42,674 nt of DNA from an uncultured Clostridia bacterium (GCA_934632155.1 CAKTXZ010000023.1:1-42674); one strand, 5' to 3'; positions 24,743-32,791 are shown, numbered from the stretch's first letter. The notes: generated by a model not told the origin, from the letters alone. Made by a program: numbers and translations.

Positions 24743-24791
24743 ATTCTCACAGCTCCTCGCGAATCCGGATGCGCCCTTCGTTTCTCTGCGC

Positions 24792-25454
24792 TTATTGCAT
24801 AATCAGCTCGTAATCGCCGCCGCGCAGCGTGCGAAGCAGCGCCGCGTTATCGCTTATCCGCTCCCGCGTGAGGATCCCGCCGCCGATGTGGCTGTCCGGG
24901 TCGTGAAAATCCGAGCCCGCAGTGCGCAGCAGGCCGCGCTCCTGCGCCCAGAGCTGCGCCAGAAAATTATGCGAATCATGGTTCCGATGCGCGTTGTAAA
25001 CCTCCACGCCGTCCAGCAGCCTTTCGTTCATCAGCCTGCTGCCGTAGCGGAAGGGATGCGCCTGCACAAGCAAAAGCCCGGCGGCGCGCACGCGTTCGCT
25101 CAGCGTTTCCAGCGAAAAATCGCGCGGGTCGCCCAGCGCAAGCAGCCATTCCTCCGTCACCCCGTATACCAGATAATCGTTTACCGAGCCGTTCAGGTTG
25201 ATCTCGCACCCCAGCAACACGTCCAAATCGTCGCCCGCGGCGGCGCGCAGCGCGCGATAGCCCGCCATAAAATACGCAATCTTTTCCGCCCATGACGCTT
25301 CCTCCATATTGCGGAAGGTGCTGCCGTTGATATGATTGGTGGACACAAGGCCGTCGTAGCCCGCCGCGCGGTAACGCGCAATCACGGTTTCAGGCTTCGC
25401 GCTGGCGCAGGCGCTGACCGGCGCGCAGTGGGCGTGCATTTCAAGCTTGTACAT
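24792..25454 (-). CDS. PHP-domain metal-dependent phosphoesterase-like protein
   Basis: 220 aa. PHP fold with the first motif MHAHCAPVSACA (His7, His9), a central GCEINL (Glu), LVQAHPFRYG (His) and the last motif AGSDFHDPDSHIGG (Asp, His). Such proteins hydrolyse phosphoesters, often nucleotides or histidinol phosphate; the substrate is not clear here. The start is the ATG at 25454 behind AAGGGAG; longer in-frame starts would run into cca. It sits between cca and the dehydrogenase-domain gene. Confidence 0.87.
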   Translation of the reverse strand: MYKLEMHAHCAPVSACASAKPETVIARYRAAGYDGLVSTNHINGSTFRNMEEASWAEKIAYFMAGYRALRAAAGDDLDVLLGCEINLNGSVNDYLVYGVTEEWLLALGDPRDFSLETLSERVRAAGLLLVQAHPFRYGSRLMNERLLDGVEVYNAHRNHDSHNFLAQLWAQERGLLRTAGSDFHDPDSHIGGGILTRERISDNAALLRTLRGGDYELIMQ

Positions 25455-25570
25455 GGTTTTTCTCCCTTGCTTCGGGCGTTTGGATGCGCCCGACCCTTGC
25501 ATCATAGCCATTTCGGCGAAAAATGTCAATCGCGCGCCCCAAAAACATTGAAAACGGCACGCGCCGTCGC

Positions 25571-26785
25571 TCACGAACGCGCAGCGCCGCCTTCGGGCAT
25601 GTCCGCCGGCTGCATTCGCCGCGCGGCGGCCAGCAGCGCGCCGCGCTCGTTTAGCGCTTCGCCGCGCGCCGCGCACAGCAGCAGCGCCTGCAGCGTGTCG
25701 CCGATTTGCCGGCCCGTCAGGCCGATGGCGCGCAGGTCGTCGCCGTTCACGGCAAGCTGTCGCAGGGAATGGCAAACACCCTGGCGCAGCAGCGCCGAAA
25801 GCCGTGCGCCGCACGCCGCCGCGGATAGGTCGCCCTGCGCCGAACGCAGGGAAAACGCGGCGCGCAGCGTCTCCTCGCCGTAGCGTACCAGCGCTTCCGG
25901 CAGGCTGTCCGGCGTAATTTGCGCCCGGCAGGCCGCCAGAATACGCTCCGTCTCCCGCGTCAGGCTGCCCGGCATTTTCAGCGCCTCCAGCGCTTCCCGA
26001 GCGCACGCGGGCGAAAGCGGGAACAGCAGCGCGCTCCAGCGCAGCGGCAGCACGGCGGGCAGCAGGGCAACGCTCTGCGCGGCGCGCGAAACGTCCTCCG
26101 CCGTCAGCCCCCGCACGCTTTGCGCCGCGACGGCGGGATAATCCCGCAGCACGCGCCCGGCCGCCCGCCCCAGCAGCAGGCCGTTCATTTCGGCGGCGAC
26201 GCGCTCGCGGCTGATTTTATTCAGCGTGCCGCGCAGGGCGACGGCGGCGCGCGCCGTGGCGGGGTCGATGGTAAAATCCAGCTTTGCGGCAAAGCGCAGC
26301 GCGCGCAGGATGCGCAGCGCGTCCTCGGCAAAGCGCGTTTCGGGCGCGCCCACGCAGCGAATCACGCGCAGCGCGCAGTCGCGCCGCCCGCCAAAGGGAT
26401 CGACCACGCCCTCCTCCGGACGATAGGCCATGGCGTTGACGGTAAAATCACGGCGGGAAAGATCGTCCTCGATGCGGCGCGTAAAGCGCACGGCGCTGGG
26501 ATGCCGCCCGTCCAGATACGCCCCGTCCTGCCGGAAGGTCGTAATTTCCAGCGGCGTTCGATCCAAAATAACCGTCAGCGTGCCGTGGCGCAGGCCGGTT
26601 TCAATCGTGCGCTCACCGGCAAACACGCGCTGCATTTCCGCGGGCGTGGCGGCGGTGCAGACGTCCCAATCATGCGGCGCAAGGCCCAGCTCCGCGTCCC
26701 GCACGCAGCCGCCGACCGCATAGGCGGCGAAGCCCGCGCGCTCCAGCCTGTCCATCGCCGCAGAAACATCCTCCGGCAAACGCAT
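25571..26785 (-). CDS. cca: CCA tRNA nucleotidyltransferase
   Basis: 404 aa. Class II nucleotidyltransferase head: VGGCVRDAELG, then HDWDVCTAATP with the metal-binding Asp pair, and RRDFTVNAMAY. The arm that selects nucleotides follows (RILRALRFAAKLDF). Adds or repairs the 3' CCA end of tRNA. GGGAGGAA precedes the ATG at 26785. First gene of the minus-strand run cca-PHP-C-domain-trmL-membrane protein-UDG-UDG. Confidence 0.94.
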   Translation of the reverse strand: MRLPEDVSAAMDRLERAGFAAYAVGGCVRDAELGLAPHDWDVCTAATPAEMQRVFAGERTIETGLRHGTLTVILDRTPLEITTFRQDGAYLDGRHPSAVRFTRRIEDDLSRRDFTVNAMAYRPEEGVVDPFGGRRDCALRVIRCVGAPETRFAEDALRILRALRFAAKLDFTIDPATARAAVALRGTLNKISRERVAAEMNGLLLGRAAGRVLRDYPAVAAQSVRGLTAEDVSRAAQSVALLPAVLPLRWSALLFPLSPACAREALEALKMPGSLTRETERILAACRAQITPDSLPEALVRYGEETLRAAFSLRSAQGDLSAAACGARLSALLRQGVCHSLRQLAVNGDDLRAIGLTGRQIGDTLQALLLCAARGEALNERGALLAAARRMQPADMPEGGAARS

Positions 26786-26834
26786 AGCGATTCCTCCCGC
26801 GATTAAAATCTCTCCGCGCGCAGCGGATACGTAC

Positions 26835-26885
26835 ATGATATTCCGCGGCGGTTGCCTTGTCAATCCTGCGGATTCGTGATAAAAT
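26835..26885. promoter_or_regulatory. Divergent promoters with overlapping -35 elements (cca and Cys-rich gene)
   Basis: Leftward: TTGACA (26863-26858), 17-bp spacer, TATCAT (26840-26835), toward cca. Rightward: TTGTCA (26857-26862), 17-bp spacer, TAAAAT (26880-26885), toward the gene at 26914. The two -35 hexamers occupy the same bases on opposite strands. Confidence 0.75.
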
Positions 26886-26913
26886 AGGAAAAAAGACGCG
26901 GGAGGCGTGCGCC

Positions 26914-27402
26914 ATGACGGAAACGGAAGCCCTGCTTGCGGCGCGCGCGCTGCTTGCGGATGTTACGCCGCTGCGAACGGACTGCGGGCGCTGCTGCGGC
27001 GCGGCGTGCTGTGCGCCGGATGAGGACGGTCAGGGCGGCATGCTGCTCTTTCCCGGCGAAGAGGCGCTTTTCCGCGGCAGGGCGGGCTTTCGCATTGTCG
27101 CAAACGACGCGGTATTTCCCGGCGGGCGGCTGCTCCTGTGCAACGGAACGTGCGACCGCGCGGAAAGGCCGCTGGCATGCCGCATGTTTCCGCTTCTGCC
27201 GCACCGCAAAAAGGGCGCGGTCATGGATCGGCGCGGCTGGGCGGTGTGCCCGCTGATGTCCTGCGGAAAGCGCGGGCTGAGCGCCGCGTTTGTCGACGCA
27301 GTCGCGCAGGCGGGCGAAACGCTCTACGCATGCCCTGCGCACGCGGCGTTTCTGGACGCGCTGCACGCCTTCAACGCGCAGCTGACGCTGTTTTCGCGCT
27401 GA
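26914..27402 (+). CDS. Cysteine-rich YkgJ-like metal-binding protein
   Basis: 162 aa with ten or more Cys, including DCGRCCGAACC near the N-terminus, CNGTC, RPLACRMFP and CPLMSC. The RPxxCRxFP segment and clustered Cys resemble the YkgJ/UPF0153 group, thought to bind zinc or Fe-S; function unknown. GGGAGGCG precedes the ATG. The following GGGCGGC/GCCGCCC hairpin (about 27405-27432) has only a poor T run, so some read-through into the methyltransferase is possible. Confidence 0.75.
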   Translation: MTETEALLAARALLADVTPLRTDCGRCCGAACCAPDEDGQGGMLLFPGEEALFRGRAGFRIVANDAVFPGGRLLLCNGTCDRAERPLACRMFPLLPHRKKGAVMDRRGWAVCPLMSCGKRGLSAAFVDAVAQAGETLYACPAHAAFLDALHAFNAQLTLFSR

Positions 27403-27514
27403 AGGGCGGCTTCAGGGAAAGCGCGCCGCCCCTTTCCAGTCAAGCGCGGGCAGGGCGGCTTCGCTTGGGATCGCCCGGGGCGGTTTTCATTTTCATCGGA
27501 AGGGAGCGGCGGCC

Positions 27515-28732
27515 ATGGGCTGGGTTCAGGCGGCATGCCTCAAGGAAATACATGGCGGCGGCCATGCGGGCGACCTTTACCTTGCCGACGCCCGCGACGC
27601 GCAGTGGCGGCGCTTCGCCGGGCAGGCGCAGTGCGTCTATCTGGATCCGCCCTTTCTGACGGGCGAGGATTTCTGCATGCGCATGCGCGTGGGCGACAGG
27701 GGCTGGCGCACGGGCAAGGAAACGCTGACGCTGCCCGCCTATTCGGACAGGTTCGACAGCCGCGAGGAATATCTGCGCATGCTGCGCCCGGCGCTGGAAA
27801 ACGCGCGGGAAATGCTGGGCGAAAGCGGCTCCTTTTTTCTGCATCTGGATCAGCGGATGAGCGCCTACGCCCGCATATTGTGCGACGAGGTGTTCGGCGA
27901 AAAGAACTTCTTCAACGAGATCATCTGGGGCTACCAGTCGGGCGGGCGCAGCGTAAAGCGCTTTTCCCGCAAGCATGACGTGATTCTTTTCTACCGCAAA
28001 TCGCGCCGGCATTTTTTCGATATCACCGCCGTGCCGCTGCCGCGCAGCGAAAACCGCTCCAACCACATGCGCAAGTGCGTGGATGAAAACGGCCGCACCT
28101 ACCGCACCATTCAGTCCGGCGGAAAAATCTACACCTACTACGACGACGATCCCGTCTACCCCGGCGACGTATGGACGGACGTATCGCATCTGCAGCAGAA
28201 GGATCCGCAGCGAACCGGCTACGACACGCAAAAGCCGCTGGCACTGCTGAACCGCATCATCCTTTGCTCCACCCGGCCGGGCGATTTGGTGTGCGACCTG
28301 TTTTCGGGCAGCGGCACGACGGCGGCCGCCGCCGCGCAGCAAAAGCGCCGCTTTCTGGCCGCCGATCGGGGCGCGCCGGCGCTGGCCGTGATGCGCAAGC
28401 GCCTGCTGGGCGTGGAAATGACGGTGCACGCGCCCTGCGACGGCCGCGCGCGCATGGCGGCGCAGATGATCCCCGGCATCGCCTACCGCGACGTTCGCCT
28501 GACCGATTACGCCCCCGCCTCCGGCACGGTGCGCGGGCTGGACGCGGTGGATCAATGGTCGGTCGGGTTTTATGAAAACGGCGTTTTCCGGGCGCAGAGC
28601 AGCGCCGCACGGCGCAAGCAGTCGCCCGAGCTGCCGGATTATCTGCAGCTGCCGCAGCTGCGCGGCACGCCCGCCGTTTTGATTGTCGATGTTTACGGAA
28701 GCCGCACGCTTTGGCGGTATGAGGAGGAATGA
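27515..28732 (+). CDS. Orphan site-specific DNA methyltransferase (beta class)
   Basis: 405 aa. The catalytic motif DPPF (Asp44) comes before the SAM-binding motif FSGSGTT (263-269), the order of beta-class N6-adenine/N4-cytosine methyltransferases such as type III Mod subunits. The stretch between (about 50-255) should hold target recognition. The C-terminal 120 residues are not recognised. No restriction endonuclease gene is adjacent, so it is an orphan. AAGGGAG lies 8 bases upstream of the ATG. Its final codons GAGGAGGAA also serve as ribosome binding site for the barnase gene, which starts 5 bp after the stop. Confidence 0.88.
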   Translation: MGWVQAACLKEIHGGGHAGDLYLADARDAQWRRFAGQAQCVYLDPPFLTGEDFCMRMRVGDRGWRTGKETLTLPAYSDRFDSREEYLRMLRPALENAREMLGESGSFFLHLDQRMSAYARILCDEVFGEKNFFNEIIWGYQSGGRSVKRFSRKHDVILFYRKSRRHFFDITAVPLPRSENRSNHMRKCVDENGRTYRTIQSGGKIYTYYDDDPVYPGDVWTDVSHLQQKDPQRTGYDTQKPLALLNRIILCSTRPGDLVCDLFSGSGTTAAAAAQQKRRFLAADRGAPALAVMRKRLLGVEMTVHAPCDGRARMAAQMIPGIAYRDVRLTDYAPASGTVRGLDAVDQWSVGFYENGVFRAQSSAARRKQSPELPDYLQLPQLRGTPAVLIVDVYGSRTLWRYEEE

Positions 28733-28737
28733 CGCGT

Positions 28738-29544
28738 ATGCAGGAAAGAGACGCGCGGCACAATACGCCTGACGCGCAGCCGCGGCAGCGCAAGCCGTAT
28801 CCGTGGCCGGTTCGCATTCTGACGCTGCTGCTGGCGCTGCTGGTGCTGGGCGGAAGCATTTTCGTCTGCTTTATGCCCACCGGGCGCGGCGAAGGCGTTT
28901 TTACCGTCTTGAAAAAAGGCATGACGGGGCGGCAGGTGCTTCAAATGCAGCAGGCGCTCTCGGCCATGGGCTACTACGACGGCCGGCAGGACGGCAATTT
29001 CAGCCGCGTACTGGAGGCCGCCGTGCTCGCCTTTCAGCAGGATTTTGGCCTGACGCAGACGGGAACAATCGACTATGACGCCTACACCCTGCTGCTTTCC
29101 GAGGTTCCCGATACGCCGCCGGAAGCAACTCCCGCGCCCACCCGCCGCGCCGCCGCGCCGCCTTCGGCGCAGCCGTCCGAGGCGCTCGAGGCGGAAAACG
29201 CCGTTCGGCGCGACGCATGGTATTCGGATAAGGAGCATGTGGCGGCCTATCTGCGCGCATTCGGCACGCTGCCGGGCAATTACATCAAAAAGGCGGAGGC
29301 CGAGGCGCTGGGCTGGTCAAGCGCCAAGGGCAACCTATGGCAGGTTGCGCCGGGCAAAAGCATCGGCGGCGACCGCTTCGGCAATTACGAGGGCAAGCTT
29401 CCCGCCAAGCGCGGCCGGCAATATTACGAATGCGACGTCGACTACGACGGCGGCTTTCGCGGCGCGAAGCGCATCGTCTTCAGCTCCGACGGGCTGATCT
29501 ACTACACGCAGGATCATTACGCAACCTTTGAGGAGATCAAATAG
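28738..29544 (+). CDS. Membrane-anchored barnase-type ribonuclease with peptidoglycan-binding domain
   Basis: 268 aa. Basic cytoplasmic N-terminus (1-25), one transmembrane helix (about 26-47, ILTLLLALLVLGGSIFVCF), PG_binding_1 domain (about 54-120, LKKGMTGRQVLQMQQALSAM), Pro/Ala-rich linker (about 123-155), then a barnase domain (about 160-268). By alignment with B. amyloliquefaciens barnase all key residues are kept: Lys185 (K27), Glu231 (E73), Arg241 (R83), Arg245 (R87), His260 (H102). The topology puts the RNase outside the membrane, bound to the wall. It would cleave RNA after purines, preferring G. The ATG at 28738 is preferred to one at 28729 because GAGGAGG directly abuts the latter. 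The barstar gene begins 1 bp after the stop. Barnase domains are normally freely secreted, so this architecture is unusual. Confidence 0.9.
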   Translation: MQERDARHNTPDAQPRQRKPYPWPVRILTLLLALLVLGGSIFVCFMPTGRGEGVFTVLKKGMTGRQVLQMQQALSAMGYYDGRQDGNFSRVLEAAVLAFQQDFGLTQTGTIDYDAYTLLLSEVPDTPPEATPAPTRRAAAPPSAQPSEALEAENAVRRDAWYSDKEHVAAYLRAFGTLPGNYIKKAEAEALGWSSAKGNLWQVAPGKSIGGDRFGNYEGKLPAKRGRQYYECDVDYDGGFRGAKRIVFSSDGLIYYTQDHYATFEEIK

Positions 29545-29545
29545 C

Positions 29546-29821
29546 ATGAACGACATAAGCCTTTCCGCCGCCGCTTGGCAAACCGCCGCCCAGGCGCACG
29601 CCGCCCTTGCCGCCGCGCTGCGCTTTCCCGCCTATTACGGCGGCAATCTGGACGCGCTGTTCGACTGCCTGCGGGATTTGGACGAAACGGCGCTGACCGT
29701 CACGCACTGCGCCGCGGCGGCGCGGCAGTTGGGGGACGCATGGCCCGGCTTCGTCGCGGTGTTTCTGGACGCCGCGGCGGAAAACCCGCGCCTGACCATC
29801 CGGCTGCGTCAGGGAAAATAA
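29546..29821 (+). CDS. Barstar-family ribonuclease inhibitor
   Basis: 91 aa, full barstar length. The inhibitory helix and loop are clear: FPAYYGGNLDALFDCLRDL matches barstar YYGENLDALWDCL, keeping the barnase-contacting Tyr29, Asp35 and Asp39 equivalents. Cytoplasmic, no signal. It would neutralise the barnase domain before export. The ATG lies 1 bp after the barnase stop, with GAGGAG inside the last barnase codons, so translation is probably coupled. Confidence 0.92.
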   Translation: MNDISLSAAAWQTAAQAHAALAAALRFPAYYGGNLDALFDCLRDLDETALTVTHCAAAARQLGDAWPGFVAVFLDAAAENPRLTIRLRQGK

Positions 29822-29848
29822 AGCAACCAATATGGAGGAAAACGCATT

Positions 29849-30580
29849 ATGAGCAGACTGGGCGATTTGATTCGTTTGGAACGCACGCGGCAGGGGCTGA
29901 CGCACAAGCAGGTGGCGCGCAAATGCGGCGTGAGCGACAAATACCTGATGGAGGTCGAGGCGGGAACGCGCATCATCAACGACGATCAGGCGCGCCGTAT
30001 CTTGAAAACCATGGGGCTGCAGCAGCAAAACGAGGCCGACTTCACGCTGGACGACATTGCCGCGACGGTGGATTTGCAATCCGCCGTGCCGCAAATCAGC
30101 CGGGCGGTGGAGAAAAAGCGCGCCGAGCCGAAAAAGGAAGCCGCCGCGGCGGAAAGCGACGGCGGCGTGGCGGGCTCAATCTGGCTGGACGCGCTTTCGG
30201 GCGTGCTCAAGCATGTGCCGGTATACAACGCCGTAATGAAGGAGGTCGGGCATCGCCTGCTGCCCATCACCAACGGTAAGATCGAGGGCGCGTCGCCCGA
30301 TAAGGTGTTCTATTTCATGGCGCCGGATAACGATCTGCGCGGCTTCCGCGTTCAGCGCGGCGATCTGGTGCTGGTCGTTCCCGCGCAGGCCGCCGTGGAC
30401 GGCGCGATCATGCTGCTGCAAACGCCGCAGGGACGCGTGCTGCGCAAGGTCAAGCGCCTGAACGATTATCAGGCCATGCTCCAACGCTATGACGAAAGCT
30501 GCGAGAGCGAAATCAAAAACTATAACGAGATCATGTTTGTCGGCCGCTGCGTGCGGCTGGAGGCCAGCCTGGAGGGCTGA
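29849..30580 (+). CDS. XRE-family regulator with degenerate S24/LexA-like domain
   Basis: 243 aa. N-terminal helix-turn-helix (about 5-60, LGDLIRLERTRQGLTHKQVA), a Lys/Ala/Glu-rich linker (about 85-110), and a C-terminal domain like the LexA/CI S24 fold (about 145-240, RVQRGDLVLVVPAQAAVDGA and VLRKVKRLNDYQ). The catalytic Lys position is kept (KVKRL). The Ser of the usual GDSM is replaced (PDNDL), so self-cleavage is unlikely. GGAGGAAAAC precedes the ATG, 27 bp after barstar. It may regulate its own operon; no clear operator was found. Some relatives in Clostridia are general regulators, so a link to the toxin pair is only positional. Confidence 0.82.
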   Translation: MSRLGDLIRLERTRQGLTHKQVARKCGVSDKYLMEVEAGTRIINDDQARRILKTMGLQQQNEADFTLDDIAATVDLQSAVPQISRAVEKKRAEPKKEAAAAESDGGVAGSIWLDALSGVLKHVPVYNAVMKEVGHRLLPITNGKIEGASPDKVFYFMAPDNDLRGFRVQRGDLVLVVPAQAAVDGAIMLLQTPQGRVLRKVKRLNDYQAMLQRYDESCESEIKNYNEIMFVGRCVRLEASLEG

Positions 30581-30597
30581 CGGAAGGGCTGACGGAA
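30574..30597 (+). repeat. Tandem 12-bp duplication over a stop codon and ribosome binding site
   Basis: GGGCTGACGGAA occurs twice in a row (30574-30585 and 30586-30597), followed by GGGAGCG. The first copy holds the TGA of the XRE gene; the second adds another TGA, and GGAAGGGAG serves the cupin gene. Confidence 0.85.
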
Positions 30598-30609
30598 GGG
30601 AGCGCAAAA

Positions 30610-30939
30610 ATGGACATGATGAAAAATATCGACAAGGCAAAGGTACTTAAGCTGGCGGACGAGGTCGCCTATCAGCCCGGACAGATCGTGAGCAAAACGC
30701 TGGCGCAAAACGGCGCGGTAAGCGTTACGCTCTTCTCCTTCGATCAGGGCGAGGAAATCAGCACCCACGCTGCGGGCGGCGACGCGATGGCGTATTGTCT
30801 GGACGGCGTAGGCCGCATTACCATCGACGGCAGGCCCTACGCGCTGCACGCGGGCGAAAGCATCGTCATGCCTGCGGGGCGTCCGCACGCGGTATACGGC
30901 GAGGAACGGTTCAAAATGCTGCTGGTGGTCGTTTTCTGA
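30610..30939 (+). CDS. Cupin-domain protein
   Basis: 109 aa, a single small beta-barrel cupin domain. Motif 1 is visible as GEEISTHAAGGDAMAYCLDG, and motif 2 as HAGESIVMPAGRPHAVYG with a metal-ligand His. No signal. Function unknown; such small cupins bind metals or small ligands. GGAAGGGAG lies upstream of the ATG. It lies 29 bp after the XRE gene and 34 bp before rqcH, so it is in the same transcript. Confidence 0.85.
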   Translation: MDMMKNIDKAKVLKLADEVAYQPGQIVSKTLAQNGAVSVTLFSFDQGEEISTHAAGGDAMAYCLDGVGRITIDGRPYALHAGESIVMPAGRPHAVYGEERFKMLLVVVF

Positions 30940-30973
30940 CCGAGGCGCGGCATAAAGGAGCAAAGAACGGCTT

Positions 30974-32701
30974 ATGCCAATGGACGGCTTGACGCTGGGC
31001 TTTATTGCCCGCGAATTACAGGAAACGCTGCGGGACGGACGCGTGGAAAAGGTAACGCAGCCTGAAAAGGACATGCTGGTGCTTCTCGTGCGGGCGCAGG
31101 GGAAAAACCACCGGCTGCTGCTTTCCGCCGCGCCCGCCTATCCGCGCGTGCATCTGACGCAGCTTACCTATCAAAACCCGCTGGACGCGCCCATGTTCTG
31201 CATGCTGATGCGCAAGCACCTGCAGGGCGCGCGCCTGACCGGCATTGCGCAGCTGGGCGGCGACCGCGTGCTGCGCTTTACCTTCGAGAACCGGGACGAG
31301 CTGGGCGACGCCGCGCCGCGCGAGCTCTACGCGGAATTGATGGGGCGGCACAGCAACCTGACGCTGGTGATGAGCGGCCGCATCGTCGACGCGATTCGCC
31401 ACGTCTCCGGCGACATGAGCCGCGTGCGGCAGGCGCTGCCGGGGCTGCCCTTCGTGCCGCCGCCCGCGCAGGACAAAATGGATCCCGCGGAAGCGAACGC
31501 GCCGGAGCTGGCCGCGCGGCTCGGCAAGGCGGGCGGCACGCTGGATAAGGCGCTGGCCGCGTCGGTGCGCGGGCTTTCGCCCGTAGCGGCGCGCGAGCTT
31601 GCGCTGCGCCTGAGCGGGCGGACGCGCGCCGGCATAACGGAAATCGACGTTGCCGAAACGGCGGAAAGGGCGTGCGCGCTGCTGGCGCGTTTGCCTGAAA
31701 TGGCCGCGCCCACCGCGCAAACCGACGGCGACGGGCTGCTGACGGACGTTTTACCCTTCCCGTATCTCAGCCTTGACCCGGCGCTGCAAAAGCCCTTTCC
31801 CACACTTTCCGGCGCGCTGGACGCCTTTCTTTCCGGGCGCGACCGCCGCGACCGCATGGCGCAAAAGGGCGCTTCGCTCAAGCGCCTGATAAAGACGCAT
31901 CTGGAGCGCGACGAAAAAAAGCTCTCGCTTCAGGAGGAGGAGCTGACCGCCAGCGCACGGATGGAGGAATACCGCGTGGCGGGCGAATTGCTCACCGCGC
32001 AGGCGTACCTTGTGCCGCGCGGGGCGGACAGGGTAACGCTGCCCAATTTTTACGATCCGCAGGGCGGCGGCATGGACATTGCGCTGGACGTGGCGCTCAC
32101 GCCTGCGCAAAACGCGCAGAAGTATTTCAAGCGCTACCGCAAGGCGCGCTCAGCGCAGGAGCTGGCGCGGGAGCAGCGCGAAAAAACGCTGCGCGAAATG
32201 AGCGTGCTGGAGCAGGCGCTGTTTGATCTGGACAGCTGCGAAACCGAGGCGGATATCGCCGACGTGCGAAAAACGCTGGAGGAGAACGGGCTGGCGCGCG
32301 CGCCGGGCGGCCGGAAACGCCCCAAAGCGCCCGACAGCGCGCCCATGCGCTTTCAGGCCGCGGACGGCACGGAAATCGTAGTTGGCAAAAACAGCCGCCA
32401 GAACGACCGCGTGACGGGCGCGGCGCGCGGGCAGGAAACATGGCTGCACGCCAAGGACATGCCCGGCTCGCACGTCGTCATTCGCGCCGAAAGCGTTTCA
32501 AACGAGGCGCTGACCGCCGCGGCCAAGCTGGCGGCATGGTTCTCCAAGGGCAAGGGCGCAGGGGTGCCGGTGGACTACACGCTGCGCAAGTTTGTCAAAA
32601 AGCCGGGCGGCGCGGCTCCGGGCTTCGTCGTCTATACCAACCAGAAAACGCTGATGGTATCCGCCACGGAGGGCGAAATCGCCGCCATTAAGCGGCTGTA
32701 G
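30974..32701 (+). CDS. rqcH: Ribosome quality control protein RqcH (NFACT family)
   Basis: 575 aa. NFACT-N domain at the start (MDGLTLGFIARELQETLRDG, QNPLDAPMFCMLMRKHLQG, ELYAELMGRHSNLTLV), helix-hairpin-helix and coiled-coil region (about 290-430), and NFACT-R domain (about 450-565, VVGKNSRQNDRVTGAARG and ETWLHAKDMPGSHVVIR). RqcH binds stalled 50S-peptidyl-tRNA complexes and adds alanine tails that mark nascent chains for degradation. The family was formerly annotated as fibronectin-binding protein. AAAGGAG lies 13 bases before the ATG; the ATG at 30980 is an alternative. Last gene of the plus-strand run, closed by the hairpin at 32759. Confidence 0.93.
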   Translation: MPMDGLTLGFIARELQETLRDGRVEKVTQPEKDMLVLLVRAQGKNHRLLLSAAPAYPRVHLTQLTYQNPLDAPMFCMLMRKHLQGARLTGIAQLGGDRVLRFTFENRDELGDAAPRELYAELMGRHSNLTLVMSGRIVDAIRHVSGDMSRVRQALPGLPFVPPPAQDKMDPAEANAPELAARLGKAGGTLDKALAASVRGLSPVAARELALRLSGRTRAGITEIDVAETAERACALLARLPEMAAPTAQTDGDGLLTDVLPFPYLSLDPALQKPFPTLSGALDAFLSGRDRRDRMAQKGASLKRLIKTHLERDEKKLSLQEEELTASARMEEYRVAGELLTAQAYLVPRGADRVTLPNFYDPQGGGMDIALDVALTPAQNAQKYFKRYRKARSAQELAREQREKTLREMSVLEQALFDLDSCETEADIADVRKTLEENGLARAPGGRKRPKAPDSAPMRFQAADGTEIVVGKNSRQNDRVTGAARGQETWLHAKDMPGSHVVIRAESVSNEALTAAAKLAAWFSKGKGAGVPVDYTLRKFVKKPGGAAPGFVVYTNQKTLMVSATEGEIAAIKRL

Positions 32702-32758
32702 CAAAGGCAGCCTGTCGAAAGGGGCGGCGCGTCGCCGTATCCTTTCAGAATTCAAAGA

Positions 32759-32791
32759 GACTGTGAAAACGCTTTCTCACAGTCCTTTTTT
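32759..32791 (+). terminator. Terminator after rqcH
   Basis: GACTGTGA (32759-32766) pairs with TCACAGTC (32777-32784), followed by CTTTTTTC. The ACTGTGA stem resembles the one at 104-158. Confidence 0.88.

Noticed and set aside
27515..28732. Full restriction-modification system
   Set aside because: No endonuclease or type III Res-like gene is adjacent; the following gene is the barnase fusion, so only an orphan methyltransferase is claimed.
30974..32701. Fibronectin-binding adhesin
   Set aside because: Older annotation for this family; NFACT-N and NFACT-R domains with no signal peptide indicate RqcH.
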